Shown here in pieces: positions 51,448-60,337 of a DNA stretch of 64,000 bases. The stretch comes from Ralstonia mannitolilytica (GTDB lineage: Bacteria > Pseudomonadota > Gammaproteobacteria > Burkholderiales > Burkholderiaceae): the NCBI RefSeq assembly GCF_905397375.1, contig NZ_CAJPVG010000009.1, positions 62,001 to 126,000 of the forward strand, given 5' to 3'. The notes under the pieces are model-generated. The model made no database searches. It had not been told where the DNA came from and saw nothing but the letters and a program-made list of their open reading frames with translations. How positions within the stretch are numbered: position 1 is the stretch's first letter; each line of letters begins with the position of its first letter. The translations under genes and the position numbers were made by a program.

Positions 51448-52451
51448 GATGCGGAAGAAAAATGGTCAAAGCTGCCGTGCGTGAAAGTGACCGGCGCCCC
51501 GTGCGCGTCCACCAGGCGCAGCCCGGCTTCGGCTTCGATGCGGCCGATGCGCGTGACGGCCACGCCTGCCTGCCGGCCGGCAGCCACCACGGCACCGCGC
51601 GCCTCAGCCGGCGCGGTGAAGCAAAGCTCGTAGTCGTCCCCGCCGGCGAGCGTGCATTGCAACTGCAGCGCCGCCGGTTGCGCAGACAGCGTCGCCGAGC
51701 GCGGCACGCGCGCCACGTCGATCGTCGCCCCGACGCGCGATTGCGCCAGGATGTGGCCCAGGTCGCCGAGCAGCCCATCGGAAACATCGAGCGCCGCCCG
51801 GGCGATGCCCCGCAGCGCGAGGCCCAGTGCAACGCGCGGCGTCGGCATGTCCATGCGCGGCTGCACCTGGGCCAGCGCCCCGGGTGGCAGCGGCCATTCG
51901 TTGCGCAGCGCGCCCAGTGCGAGCCTCGCATCCCCGACGGTGCCCGAAAGCCACACATCGTCGCCTGGGCGGGCAGCATCGCGGCGCAGTGCGACGTCGG
52001 CCGGGACATCGCCAAAGACGGTCAGGCTGAGCGTGAGCGGACCGCGCGTGGTGTCACCGCCGATCAGCTCGCAATGGAGCGCGTCCGCCAATGCCAGCAA
52101 CCCTTCCGAGAATGGGCCGAGCCACGCGGGATTCGCGTCGGGCAGCGCCAATGCCAGCGTAAACGCACGAGGCTCCGCGCCCATGGCGGCCAGGTCCGAC
52201 AGATTCACAGCCAGCGCCTTGTGTCCAAGTGCGCGTGGCTGCGCATCCGCGAAGAAATGGCGGCCGGCGACCAGCATATCGGTCGAAATGGCGAGTTCAT
52301 GCCCGGGGCGCGGCCCGAGCAGGGCGCAGTCGTCGCCCACCCCCAGCGTGGCACGGCGCGCGGGGCGCGTGAAATAACGGCGGATCAGCCCGAATTCCGA
52401 CAATTCTGCGGTCAGATCGGCGGAGTTGGAGGGCGCGGCGGATGTGGGCAC
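51444..52451 (-). CDS. thiL: Thiamine-phosphate kinase
   Basis: A 335-residue PurM-like enzyme that phosphorylates thiamine phosphate to thiamine diphosphate. Motifs: SEFGLIRRYF, LGVGDDCALL (magnesium-ATP binding), STDMLVAGRHFF, AVNLSDLAAMGAEPRAFTLALALP and GGDDYELCFTAP. The start is uncertain: I propose the GTG at 52451 because upstream in-frame TTG/GTG codons run into a TACAAT-containing promoter-like region at 52512-52517; no strong ribosome site is visible. It is first in the thiL-pgpA-pncC group and divergent from maeB. Confidence 0.9.
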   Translation of the reverse strand: MPTSAAPSNSADLTAELSEFGLIRRYFTRPARRATLGVGDDCALLGPRPGHELAISTDMLVAGRHFFADAQPRALGHKALAVNLSDLAAMGAEPRAFTLALALPDANPAWLGPFSEGLLALADALHCELIGGDTTRGPLTLSLTVFGDVPADVALRRDAARPGDDVWLSGTVGDARLALGALRNEWPLPPGALAQVQPRMDMPTPRVALGLALRGIARAALDVSDGLLGDLGHILAQSRVGATIDVARVPRSATLSAQPAALQLQCTLAGGDDYELCFTAPAEARGAVVAAGRQAGVAVTRIGRIEAEAGLRLVDAHGAPVTFTHGSFDHFSSAS

Positions 52452-52551
52452 GGCAGCGGTGTTGGAAGGAAGTGGGGCAAGCCCGATGGTGCCGTGGCAA
52501 GGCGGTGGAATATTGTAGCGAATGCGCACAGCAGTCCCACCCAAAATCCCG

Positions 52552-52580
52552 TTGTGAGATCAGTTTTCACTATATAAAAT
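52552..52580 (+). promoter_or_regulatory. Promoter for maeB
   Basis: TTGTGA (52552-52557) and TAAAAT (52575-52580) are separated by exactly 17 bases, giving 4 of 6 and 5 of 6 matches to the sigma-70 hexamers. The maeB ATG is 127 bases from the -10, so there is a long leader (52590-52700) in which I recognise no riboswitch. Confidence 0.6.
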
Positions 52581-52706
52581 GACGGGCCCAAGGAGGCGGA
52601 CCTAGGGCCGGATATCGGCCTATCCCGAGACGCTCGTGAGGGTTTCCCGGCGGCCCGCTAGATGCGACGGCCGGCGTGCGCGCTGGCCACCCGATACGAG
52701 AGACCC

Positions 52707-55052
52707 ATGACCACGGTGGATACCCAGCCTCAGCAGCCCGCCCGCACGGATGAAGAACTCAAGGCGCAGCAACGCGCCGCCTTGCGCAAGGCCGCGCTGG
52801 AGTACCACGAGTTTCCGACGCCGGGCAAGATTTCCGTCACGCCGACCAAGCCGCTGTCGAACCAGCGCGATCTGGCCCTGGCCTATTCGCCGGGTGTGGC
52901 CGCAGCCTGCGAAGAGATCGTCGAAGACGTCGCCAATTCGTTCCGCTACACCGCGCGCGGCAATCTGGTGGGCGTGGTGACCAACGGCACCGCCGTGCTG
53001 GGCCTGGGCGACATCGGCCCGGAAGCCTCCAAGCCAGTGATGGAGGGCAAGGCGGGCCTGTTCAAGAAATTCGCCGGTATCGATGTGTTTGACATCGAGA
53101 TCAACGAAAAAGACCCGCAGAAGCTGGTCGACATCATCGCTTCGCTGGAGCCGACCTTCGGCGGCATCAACCTCGAAGACATCAAGGCACCCGAGTGCTT
53201 CTTCGTCGAGCGCGAGTTGCGCAAGCGCATGAAGATTCCCGTCTTCCACGACGACCAGCACGGCACGGCGATCGTCGTGGGCGCGGGCATCACCAATGCC
53301 CTCAAGGTGGTCGGCAAAGACATCAAGAAGGTCAAGCTGGTTGCGTCCGGCGCGGGCGCCGCAGCGCTGGCGTGCCTGGACCTGCTGGTCGACCTCGGCC
53401 TGCCGCGCGAGAACATCTGGGTGACGGACCTGGCCGGTGTCGTCTACGAAGGCCGTACCGAGCTGATGGACCCGGACAAGGCCCACTTTGCGCAGAAGAC
53501 CGACAAGCGCACGCTGGCCGAAGTCATTGACGACGCTGACATCTTCCTGGGCCTGTCGGCCGCGGGCGTGCTCAAGCCGGACATGGTCAAGCGCATGGCC
53601 GACAAGCCGATCATCTTCGCGCTGGCCAACCCGAACCCGGAAATCCTGCCGGAACTGGCCAAGGAAGTGCGCCCCGACGTCATCATGGGCACGGGTCGCA
53701 CGGACTACCCGAACCAGGTCAACAACGTCCTGTGCTTCCCGTTCATCTTCCGCGGCGCGCTCGATGTGGGCGCGACGACCATCACGCGTGAGATGGAAAT
53801 TGCCGCCGTGCACGCCGTGGCCGAGCTGGCCCGCCAGGAGCAGAGCGACATCGTCGCCTCCGCCTACGGCATCCAGGATCTGTCGTTCGGCCCCGAATAC
53901 CTGATCCCGAAGCCCTTCGACCCGCGTCTGATCGTCAAGATCGCGCCGGCCGTGGCGCAGGCGGCCATGCTTTCGGGCGTGGCGCAGCGTCCGATCGAAG
54001 ACATGGACGCCTATCGCCAGCACCTGCAGCAGTTCGTCTACCACTCGGGCACGCTGATGAAGCCGATCTTCTCGGCGGCCCGCAAGGTGCCGATGGAGCA
54101 CAAGCGCATCATCTTTGCCGAGGGCGAGGAAGAGCGCGTGCTGCGCGCCGTCCAGATCGTCGTGGACGAAAAGCTCGCCAGCCCGATCCTGATCGGCCGC
54201 CCGGGCGTGATCGCACACCGCATCGAGCGCTTCGGCCTGCGCCTGCGCGAAGGCGTGGATTTCACCGTGGTCAACCCCGAACACGACCAGCGCTTCCGCG
54301 AGTACTGGGAAACCTATTACAAGCTCATGGCGCGCAAGGGCGTGACGCCACAGTACGCCAAGCTCGAACTGCGCCGCCGCTCGACGCTCATCGGCGCGGT
54401 CATGATCCACAAGGGCGAAGCCGATGGCATGATCTGCGGCACGGTCAGCAACACGGCCGCGCACCTCCGTTACATCGACCAGGTCCTGGGTGGCACGAAC
54501 AGCGTATACGCCGCAATGAATGGTCTGGTGCTGCCGGGGCGTCAGATCTTCCTGGCGGACACCCACGTCAATATCGACCCGACGGCGGAGCAGTTGGCGG
54601 AGATCACCATCATGGCCGCCGAGGAGCTGTGCCGCTTTGGCATCAAACCGAAGGTCGCGCTAGTGTCGCACTCGAACTTTGGCTCGTCAGAGGCGCCGTC
54701 GGCGGTCAAGATGCGCGAAACGCTCGCCATCTTGCGCGAACGTGCCCCGCAACTCGAGGTCGACGGCGAAATGCACGGGGACGCCGCACTGGACGAAAAG
54801 CTGCGCAACTCGCTGGTGCCGGATTCCACCCTCGCAGGTGAAGCGAACCTGCTGGTGATGCCGAACATCGATGCCGCCAACATCGCGTACAACCTGCTCA
54901 AGACGGCCGCCGGCAACAACATCGCCATTGGGCCGATCCTGCTCGGGGCGAAGAAGCCGGTGCACATCCTCACGCCGTCGGCCACCGTGCGTCGTATCCT
55001 TAACATGACGGCGCTGACCGTTGTGGATGCGGCCGCGCAAGTGCAGCGCTGA
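52707..55052 (+). CDS. maeB: NADP-dependent malic enzyme (MaeB type)
   Basis: A 781-residue enzyme that converts malate to pyruvate with NADP. The malic domain (about 1-430) shows AYSPGVAAACEEI, FDIEINEKDP and PVFHDDQHGTAIV, then the NAD(P) fold VASGAGAAALACLDLL. The C-terminal 340 residues resemble phosphotransacetylase (IGRPGVIAHRIERFGL, AEELCRFGIKPKVALVSHSNFGSS) but have a regulatory, non-catalytic role in this family, where acetyl-CoA inhibits the enzyme. I chose the ATG at 52707 over an upstream in-frame start. A terminator follows. Confidence 0.96.
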   Translation: MTTVDTQPQQPARTDEELKAQQRAALRKAALEYHEFPTPGKISVTPTKPLSNQRDLALAYSPGVAAACEEIVEDVANSFRYTARGNLVGVVTNGTAVLGLGDIGPEASKPVMEGKAGLFKKFAGIDVFDIEINEKDPQKLVDIIASLEPTFGGINLEDIKAPECFFVERELRKRMKIPVFHDDQHGTAIVVGAGITNALKVVGKDIKKVKLVASGAGAAALACLDLLVDLGLPRENIWVTDLAGVVYEGRTELMDPDKAHFAQKTDKRTLAEVIDDADIFLGLSAAGVLKPDMVKRMADKPIIFALANPNPEILPELAKEVRPDVIMGTGRTDYPNQVNNVLCFPFIFRGALDVGATTITREMEIAAVHAVAELARQEQSDIVASAYGIQDLSFGPEYLIPKPFDPRLIVKIAPAVAQAAMLSGVAQRPIEDMDAYRQHLQQFVYHSGTLMKPIFSAARKVPMEHKRIIFAEGEEERVLRAVQIVVDEKLASPILIGRPGVIAHRIERFGLRLREGVDFTVVNPEHDQRFREYWETYYKLMARKGVTPQYAKLELRRRSTLIGAVMIHKGEADGMICGTVSNTAAHLRYIDQVLGGTNSVYAAMNGLVLPGRQIFLADTHVNIDPTAEQLAEITIMAAEELCRFGIKPKVALVSHSNFGSSEAPSAVKMRETLAILRERAPQLEVDGEMHGDAALDEKLRNSLVPDSTLAGEANLLVMPNIDAANIAYNLLKTAAGNNIAIGPILLGAKKPVHILTPSATVRRILNMTALTVVDAAAQVQR

Positions 55053-55064
55053 TTGGCATTGCAC

Positions 55065-55100
55065 AAGAAGGGGGCGCACGATGCTGCGCTCTTCTTTTTT
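55065..55100 (+). terminator. Intrinsic terminator of maeB
   Basis: AAGAAGGGGGCGCA pairs with TGCGCTCTTCTT (two mismatches) around a short loop and runs into six Ts. It starts 13 bases after the maeB stop. Confidence 0.85.
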
Positions 55101-55515
55101 GGCTCGCCAAGTGTGTGTGCGCTCACATTGCGAGAGCGTTAAGACTGGCAACAAAAAACCGCTCCAACATCGGCCGCCGGTTGATTGTTGTCATCGATGA
55201 GCGTACCCTTACGGCCTGAAGGGGTGCTTCTGAGCACACGAGGCCGGTAATCGCCTGGGCGCAGTCAAAAAAGCGATGTTTTGTACGCGTTCGGTTTGCC
55301 TTGTTCTGTGCACGCAATCGGTGTTGCAAGCGGAAGGATTCCCCAAGTCGTCTTCGGCGCTCGCCCGACTTGTCATTCTCCCCGCAAGGCCTCTTGATTG
55401 AGCCGCTTCGCTTTCAGCTGCAAACCGGTCGTCTGGATTCACGAGACGGCCGCCTGCGCTTGTAACCTGCGCCGGGCTGTCCTGTCGGCGCGATTCTCCC
55501 GTTAGGGCCTTGCTG
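55101..55515. other. Spacer between maeB and the RNase gene
   Basis: About 415 bases with no convincing gene on either strand. It should hold the RNase promoter. I see no good -35/-10 pair; TTGATT near 55395 has no matching -10 at normal spacing. Open frames here are short shadows. Confidence 0.5.
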
Positions 55516-55947
55516 ATGACAAAGCGACTTGGAGCGTGGATCAGGCGCTCCGTTTGCCAGGTGGCGGTGCGCGGCGCGATGGCGGCGACGCTGGCGTTCT
55601 CGGTGGCCGGAGTGCCGGCCAGCGCGATTGCGCGAGATACCACGAATCTCAACGCCGGGCTGGGAACCATTCGCGTCGCAGATTTGCCCAACGAGGCGCA
55701 GCGCACGCTCGCGTTGATTGAGCAGGGCGGCCCCTTTCCGTATGCGAAAGATGGCACCACCTTCGGCAATTATGAGCGACGTTTGCCGGCGCAACGGCGC
55801 GGCTACTACCGCGAATACACCGTCAAGACGCGCGGTGCCCGCAACCGGGGCGCCAGGCGCATTATCTGCGGCGGCGATCAGCAGGCGGCCAACGACTGCT
55901 ATTACACGGAAGATCACTACAACAGTTTTCAACGGATACAGCGATGA
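55516..55947 (+). CDS. Secreted barnase-like guanyl-specific ribonuclease
   Basis: A 143-residue exported RNase of the N1/T1 (barnase) family. A Sec signal peptide occupies about residues 1-40 (cut near ASAIA-RD). The catalytic residues all appear: E87 in FGNYERRLP (barnase E73), R99 in YYREYTV (R83) and H134 in YYTEDHYNSFQ (H102), with a basic KTRGARNRGARRI loop like the substrate-binding R87 region. The two cysteines C118 and C128 may form a disulfide. The ATG at 55516 is preferred over a TTG six bases earlier. The last 4 bases overlap the barstar-type inhibitor gene, the classic layout of a toxic RNase with its antidote. The signal peptide implies it acts outside the cytoplasm. Confidence 0.88.
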   Translation: MTKRLGAWIRRSVCQVAVRGAMAATLAFSVAGVPASAIARDTTNLNAGLGTIRVADLPNEAQRTLALIEQGGPFPYAKDGTTFGNYERRLPAQRRGYYREYTVKTRGARNRGARRIICGGDQQAANDCYYTEDHYNSFQRIQR

Positions 55948-56555
55948 CGACCAACATGTTTGGGCTGGACGACTCGCTCACCGCACGCGATGAGCGCGTG
56001 GCCCGCGAAGCGTGGCACAAGGCGCAAAATCTGTACGACGGCGTGGTCGGGATGCAATCCCTCGGCGCACGCCTTGGGGGTGCGACGGCAAAACCGCCGC
56101 AGACGAGCATGACGCAGGACATTACCAAGACGGACGACGGAGGCCGCGAAGACGCCATGAACCTGTTCAAGACCGTGCGTCCGAACATCGTGCAGTCGAT
56201 TCGTGCGTTTCGCGTGGCGGACCTGGCCGAATCGGCGGCAAGCCTGGGCCAGCACTTCCTGTACGCCAACTGTTCGGCGGCCACCACGAAGAGCGAAGTG
56301 CTGGACGTCATCGCGCGCGAATTCCTCTTTCCCAAGCATTTCGGGAAGAACTTCGATGCGCTGGCCGATTGTCTGACCGACATGATCTACAAGGCCGGCC
56401 CGCAACCGGGTTTCGTGATCGTGCTCGAGGGCCTGCCGTGCCAGCCCAAGTTCGACAAGGAAGCGCGCGAGACGCTGCTGGATGTGTTTCGCGATGCGGC
56501 CGAGTTCTGGGCGGAGCGGAAGGTGCAGTTCCGCGTGTTCTACTCTTTCGCCTGA
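55944..56555 (+). CDS. Barstar-family RNase inhibitor with N-terminal extension
   Basis: A 203-residue protein. The C-terminal half (about 105-203) is a barstar-like fold: FLYANCSAATTKSEVLDVIAREFLFPKHFGKNFDALADCLTDM contains the helix with acidic and Asp/Glu residues that plug the RNase active site (GKNFDALADCL is highly conserved). Typical barstar is about 90 residues, so the first 100 residues (MTTNMFGLDDSLTARDERV...) are an extra helical region of unknown role. It starts inside the RNase stop (ATGA overlap), so the pair is coupled. No signal peptide, which fits a cytoplasmic antidote. Confidence 0.85.
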   Translation: MTTNMFGLDDSLTARDERVAREAWHKAQNLYDGVVGMQSLGARLGGATAKPPQTSMTQDITKTDDGGREDAMNLFKTVRPNIVQSIRAFRVADLAESAASLGQHFLYANCSAATTKSEVLDVIAREFLFPKHFGKNFDALADCLTDMIYKAGPQPGFVIVLEGLPCQPKFDKEARETLLDVFRDAAEFWAERKVQFRVFYSFA

Positions 56556-56586
56556 GGCGGCCGGCCAGTTCCTCGGCGTAGCGATG

Positions 56587-56613
56587 AAAAAGCCCGCAAC
56601 TGCGGGCTTTTTT
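56587..56613. terminator. Bidirectional terminator between the barstar gene and the ABC permease gene
   Basis: A 7-bp stem (AGCCCGC, 56591-56597, with GCGGGCT, 56602-56608) has a 4-base loop, an A-run at its left (56587-56590) and a T-run at its right (56608-56613). It lies between convergent genes. Confidence 0.9.
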
Positions 56614-56634
56614 GCGTCTGGTGAACGCTGCGGC

Positions 56635-57660
56635 TCAGGCCGCGCGCTTGTTGCGGCGGATGCGGTCGAACCAGACCGCGAGCAGCAGGATTCCGCCGCG
56701 GATCAGGTACTGATAGAACGTCGGGACGTTCATCAGGCTCATCGCGTTCTGCACGGATCCCATGATGAGCACACCGACGAGGACGCCCGAGACCGTCGCC
56801 ACGCCGCCCGTCAGCGAGACGCCGCCCAGCACGCAAGCGGAAATCACGCCGAGCTCCAGCCCGACCGACGTCTTCGGGTCGCCCAGGCTCATGCGCGAGG
56901 CGAGCATCACGCCGGCAAAGCCCGTCACCAGGCCCTGCAGCACGAACACGGCGATCTTGATGCGCATGACCGGCAGGCCGGCCAGCAGGGCCGCCTCCTC
57001 ATTGCCGCCCACGGCCAGCACGTTCTTGCCGAAGACGGTCTTCTTGAGCAGGAAGCCGAACAGCGCGAAGCCGACGATGTTGCTCCAGATCGGGTAGGAG
57101 ATGCCCAGGAACGCGCCGCCGCCGAGATCGAAGAAACGCTCTTCGGAAATCATCACCGCGTCGCCGTTGGAGGTGATGTAGGCGAGGCCGCGTACGACTT
57201 CCATCATGGCCAGCGTGACGATCAGCGAGTTGATCTGGTACCGCGCCACGAGCACCCCGTTGACCAGCCCGACCAGGCCGCCGGCCAGCACGCCCGCCGC
57301 CACGCCCAGCATCACGCTGTGCGTGGCGGTGATGAGCGTGGAGGCGACCACGCCCGCGAACGCGACGATGGACGCGACGGACAGGTCGACCTCGCCGAGC
57401 GCGAGCACGAACATCATCGTCACCGAGATCGAGCCGATGAGGGTGACCGACAGCAGCAGGCCCTGGATGTTGCGGCTGCTCACGAAGCCCGGCACGGTGA
57501 AGGCGAGGGTCGCAAACAGCAGCAGGAACACCACGACGATGCCCGATCGGTTGACGAGTTCCCACGCCAGGGTGGCGCGGTTGCCGAGGCGCGGAGGTGC
57601 CAGCGATGGCGCGCCCGGCACAGGTTCGGTGGATGGCGTTTGCATAGGTTCGGTTTCCAT
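56635..57660 (-). CDS. araH: Sugar ABC transporter permease (RbsC/AraH type)
   Basis: A 341-residue inner-membrane permease with about eight to ten hydrophobic segments. The motif EVDLSVASIVAFAGVVAS and the Gly-rich GGVSLTGGVATVSGVLVGVL are typical of the ribose/arabinose/xylose permease family. A 40-residue Pro/Thr-rich cytoplasmic N-terminus precedes the first span. It is the last gene of the minus-strand arabinose cluster, 31 bases after the ATPase gene. Substrate (arabinose) is inferred from the neighbours. Confidence 0.85.
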   Translation of the reverse strand: METEPMQTPSTEPVPGAPSLAPPRLGNRATLAWELVNRSGIVVVFLLLFATLAFTVPGFVSSRNIQGLLLSVTLIGSISVTMMFVLALGEVDLSVASIVAFAGVVASTLITATHSVMLGVAAGVLAGGLVGLVNGVLVARYQINSLIVTLAMMEVVRGLAYITSNGDAVMISEERFFDLGGGAFLGISYPIWSNIVGFALFGFLLKKTVFGKNVLAVGGNEEAALLAGLPVMRIKIAVFVLQGLVTGFAGVMLASRMSLGDPKTSVGLELGVISACVLGGVSLTGGVATVSGVLVGVLIMGSVQNAMSLMNVPTFYQYLIRGGILLLAVWFDRIRRNKRAA

Positions 57661-57691
57661 GGTCGTTGCGCGGCCCGTGAGTGGCGCGCCT

Positions 57692-59221
57692 TCAGCGTGG
57701 CAGCGCGAGTTTGATCAGTGCGTCGGGCGTGGCGTGCTGCCTCGGCAGATCGCCGACGATGCGGCCTTCCTTCATGACGAGCACGCGGTCGGCCACGCCG
57801 ATGACTTCGGCCAGGTCGCTCGACACGACGATGACGGTGCGCCCGGCCTCGGCCAGGCCGTAGAGCAGGCTGTAGATCTCGCTGCGGGCGCCGACGTCGA
57901 TGCCGCGCGTGGGCTCGTCCATCAGGAAGACGTCGATGTCTTCGGCCAGCCAGCGCGACAGGATCACCTTCTGCTGGTTGCCGCCCGAGAGCTTGCCGAT
58001 CGGCGTGTCGCCGTTGCGCGTCTTGATGGCAAGCTTGTCGATGAACGCCTTCGTGGTCCGCGCCTCCTGCCGGTTGTTCAGCACGTTGAAGCGGCTGAAG
58101 TGGCGCCGGCAGCTGATGTTGAGGTTGTCCGACACCGAGGCGATGGCGACGATGCCTTCCTGCTTGCGGTCTTCCGGACAGAGGGCGACGCCGGCGCGCA
58201 CGGCATCGCGCGGCGTGCTGAACTGTACGCGCCTGCCTTTGAGGTGCACCTCGCCTGCGGTCGGCTTGACTGCGCCGTACAGCAGCTTCATCAATTCCGA
58301 GCGCCCCGCGCCGACCAGCCCGAAGAAGCCCACGATCTCGCCGGCGCGTGCCGTGAACGAGGCGGGTTCGCGCAGGCCCGGGCCCATCAGGCCGCGCACG
58401 TCGACCTGCACCTCGCCGAGCTGGCGTGGCCGGTAGCCGTAGACGTCCTGGATGTCGCGGCCGACCATGCCGCGGATCAGCCGTTCGCGGTCGAGGCCCG
58501 CGCCGGCGTCGAACGTGTCGATGCGCCGGCCGTCCCGGAACACGGTGACGCGGTCGCACAGCTCGTACACCTCTTCCATGCGGTGCGTCACGTAGATGAC
58601 GGCGCGGCCTTCGGCCCGCAGCGCGCGGATGATGCGGAACAGCTGCTGCGTCTCGCGCGAGGACAGCGAACTCGTCGGCTCGTCAAATGCGATGACGCGC
58701 GCATCGCGCATCAGCGCCTTGCCGATCTCGATCATCTGGCGCTGGCCGATCGACAGGTGCTTGACCGGCTGGTTCGGGTCCAGCTTCTCGCCGAGGCGTT
58801 CGAGCTCGCGCAGCGCACGCGCCATGAGCGTTTTCTCGTCGAGCACGCCGAGGCGGTTGGGCAGCGCGCCGAGCATCAGGTTTTCGGCCACCGTCAGCTC
58901 CGGCACGAGGTGCAGTTCCTGGTAGATGATCGCAATGCCCGCCGCGATGGCCGCGCGCGTGTTCGTGAACTGCTGCGGCACGCCGCCGAGCGACAGCGTG
59001 CCGTCCTCCGGTTGGTTGACGCCCGACAGCACCTTGAGCAGCGTCGATTTGCCGGCGCCGTTCTCGCCCATCAGGCCGTGCACCTCGCCGCGACGGATGT
59101 CGAGCGATACGTGGTCGAGCGCCAGCACGCCAGGAAAGCGCACGGTGATGCCGTCGAGCTTCAGATAGGCGCCAGCGGAAGCGTCGGCCGGACCGCTCGC
59201 ATCAAGTGATTGGACTGTCAT
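57692..59221 (-). CDS. araG: Sugar ABC transporter ATP-binding protein, two ABC domains
   Basis: A 509-residue ATPase with two ABC domains in tandem, as in RbsA, XylG and AraG. The first domain has Walker A GENGAGKST (52-60) and signature LSIGQRQMIEIGKAL; the second is degenerate at the P-loop (GLVGAGRSELM) but keeps LSGGNQQKVILSRWL. It energises uptake through the adjacent permease. Start ATG 59221. It lies 57 bases downstream of the binding protein gene. The sugar is inferred from the cluster. Confidence 0.9.
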   Translation of the reverse strand: MTVQSLDASGPADASAGAYLKLDGITVRFPGVLALDHVSLDIRRGEVHGLMGENGAGKSTLLKVLSGVNQPEDGTLSLGGVPQQFTNTRAAIAAGIAIIYQELHLVPELTVAENLMLGALPNRLGVLDEKTLMARALRELERLGEKLDPNQPVKHLSIGQRQMIEIGKALMRDARVIAFDEPTSSLSSRETQQLFRIIRALRAEGRAVIYVTHRMEEVYELCDRVTVFRDGRRIDTFDAGAGLDRERLIRGMVGRDIQDVYGYRPRQLGEVQVDVRGLMGPGLREPASFTARAGEIVGFFGLVGAGRSELMKLLYGAVKPTAGEVHLKGRRVQFSTPRDAVRAGVALCPEDRKQEGIVAIASVSDNLNISCRRHFSRFNVLNNRQEARTTKAFIDKLAIKTRNGDTPIGKLSGGNQQKVILSRWLAEDIDVFLMDEPTRGIDVGARSEIYSLLYGLAEAGRTVIVVSSDLAEVIGVADRVLVMKEGRIVGDLPRQHATPDALIKLALPR

Positions 59222-59278
59222 CGATTGCTCTTTGCGGATGCGCGTGGGGCGCGGAGCAGGCCCGCGCCGCGCGTTGCA

Positions 59279-60283
59279 TCAAATGCCCAGTTCCTTGCGC
59301 ACCTCCTGCCAGTTGCTGCGCGTCATCAGCTTGCCGGTGGTCTGCGTATCGGCGGGCGGCTGCTTGCCGGTCTTGATCCACTGGACGAGGTTGGCGGCGC
59401 TGTCCTTGCCGTGGCTCGTCGAACTCACGGCGATCGTGCCGAAGAAGCCTGTCGGTTCCTTGCGCTGGAACTCGGCAAACGCCTCCCCCGCGCCGTTGAT
59501 GCCGACGCCGATCACATCGGCCGCGGGAATGTGCAATTGCTCGGTCGCCCGCACGCCGCCCAGCACGGTTTCTTCGTTGAGCGCGAAGATCACCCACTTC
59601 TTGATGTTCGGATGCTGCGCCAGCACCGGCGACGCCGCATTGAAGCCGCCTGCGTCATCGGTGGTCTTCTGCGGCGCGTCGAAGATGTTCTCCTTCTTGA
59701 AGCCGCCGGCCAGCAGCGTCTGCGTGGCGCCGTCGGTGCGCAGCTTGGCGGTCGGCAACTCGTAGTTGGTGATGCGCAGCGCGCCGACCTCTTCGGGTTT
59801 CCAGCCGCGGCGCTTCATCTCGTCGGAGATGGCCTGGCCGACCTGGTTGCCGATCTTGAAGGCGGACATGCCGAGGTGCGGCACGTCGGCCAGCGGCTTG
59901 CCGGACGAATCCACGAGTTGATCGTCCACGGTGACGAACTTCATGTCATAGCGCTTGGCGCGCGCCTTGATGGCCGGGCCCAGGCGCACGTCGGGCGCAC
60001 AGATGACAAAGCCCTTGGCGCCTTGCGCGCCGAGGTTGTCGATGGCGGACAGCACCTTCTCGCCATCGGGCGTACCGATGTTCACGACCGTGAAGCCTTC
60101 CTTCTTGCCGAGATCCGTGGCGGCCTTCTGCTCGTTGATGAACCAGGCCTGCTCGGGCATCTTGACCAGGAAGCCGATCTTGAGCGGCTCGTCTGCATGG
60201 GCGGGCAGGCTGGCGGCCAGCGACCCCAGGCACAGGGCAGCGGCCAGGGCGGACAGGGTCAGCCGGCGAAGTTTGTGTTGCAT
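59279..60283 (-). CDS. araF: Periplasmic sugar-binding protein (arabinose type)
   Basis: A 334-residue periplasmic binding protein of the ribose/galactose-binding type I fold. Sec signal peptide (about residues 1-30, ending in SLPAHA-DE), then LKIGFLVKMPEQAWFINEQKAA. The segment VKMPEQAWF and the later NEETVLGGVRATEQLHIP resemble AraF-type L-arabinose-binding proteins, with a plausible sugar-binding Trp and Asn/Asp at the cleft. It is encoded 54 bases downstream of the dehydrogenase gene. Arabinose is the best-fitting ligand given the cluster, but galactose or another pentose is possible. Confidence 0.85.
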   Translation of the reverse strand: MQHKLRRLTLSALAAALCLGSLAASLPAHADEPLKIGFLVKMPEQAWFINEQKAATDLGKKEGFTVVNIGTPDGEKVLSAIDNLGAQGAKGFVICAPDVRLGPAIKARAKRYDMKFVTVDDQLVDSSGKPLADVPHLGMSAFKIGNQVGQAISDEMKRRGWKPEEVGALRITNYELPTAKLRTDGATQTLLAGGFKKENIFDAPQKTTDDAGGFNAASPVLAQHPNIKKWVIFALNEETVLGGVRATEQLHIPAADVIGVGINGAGEAFAEFQRKEPTGFFGTIAVSSTSHGKDSAANLVQWIKTGKQPPADTQTTGKLMTRSNWQEVRKELGI

Positions 60284-60337
60284 GGTTTGTCTCCTCGTTG
60301 GTATGGCTCTAGTGGCACGACGTACTGCGGTGTGACT

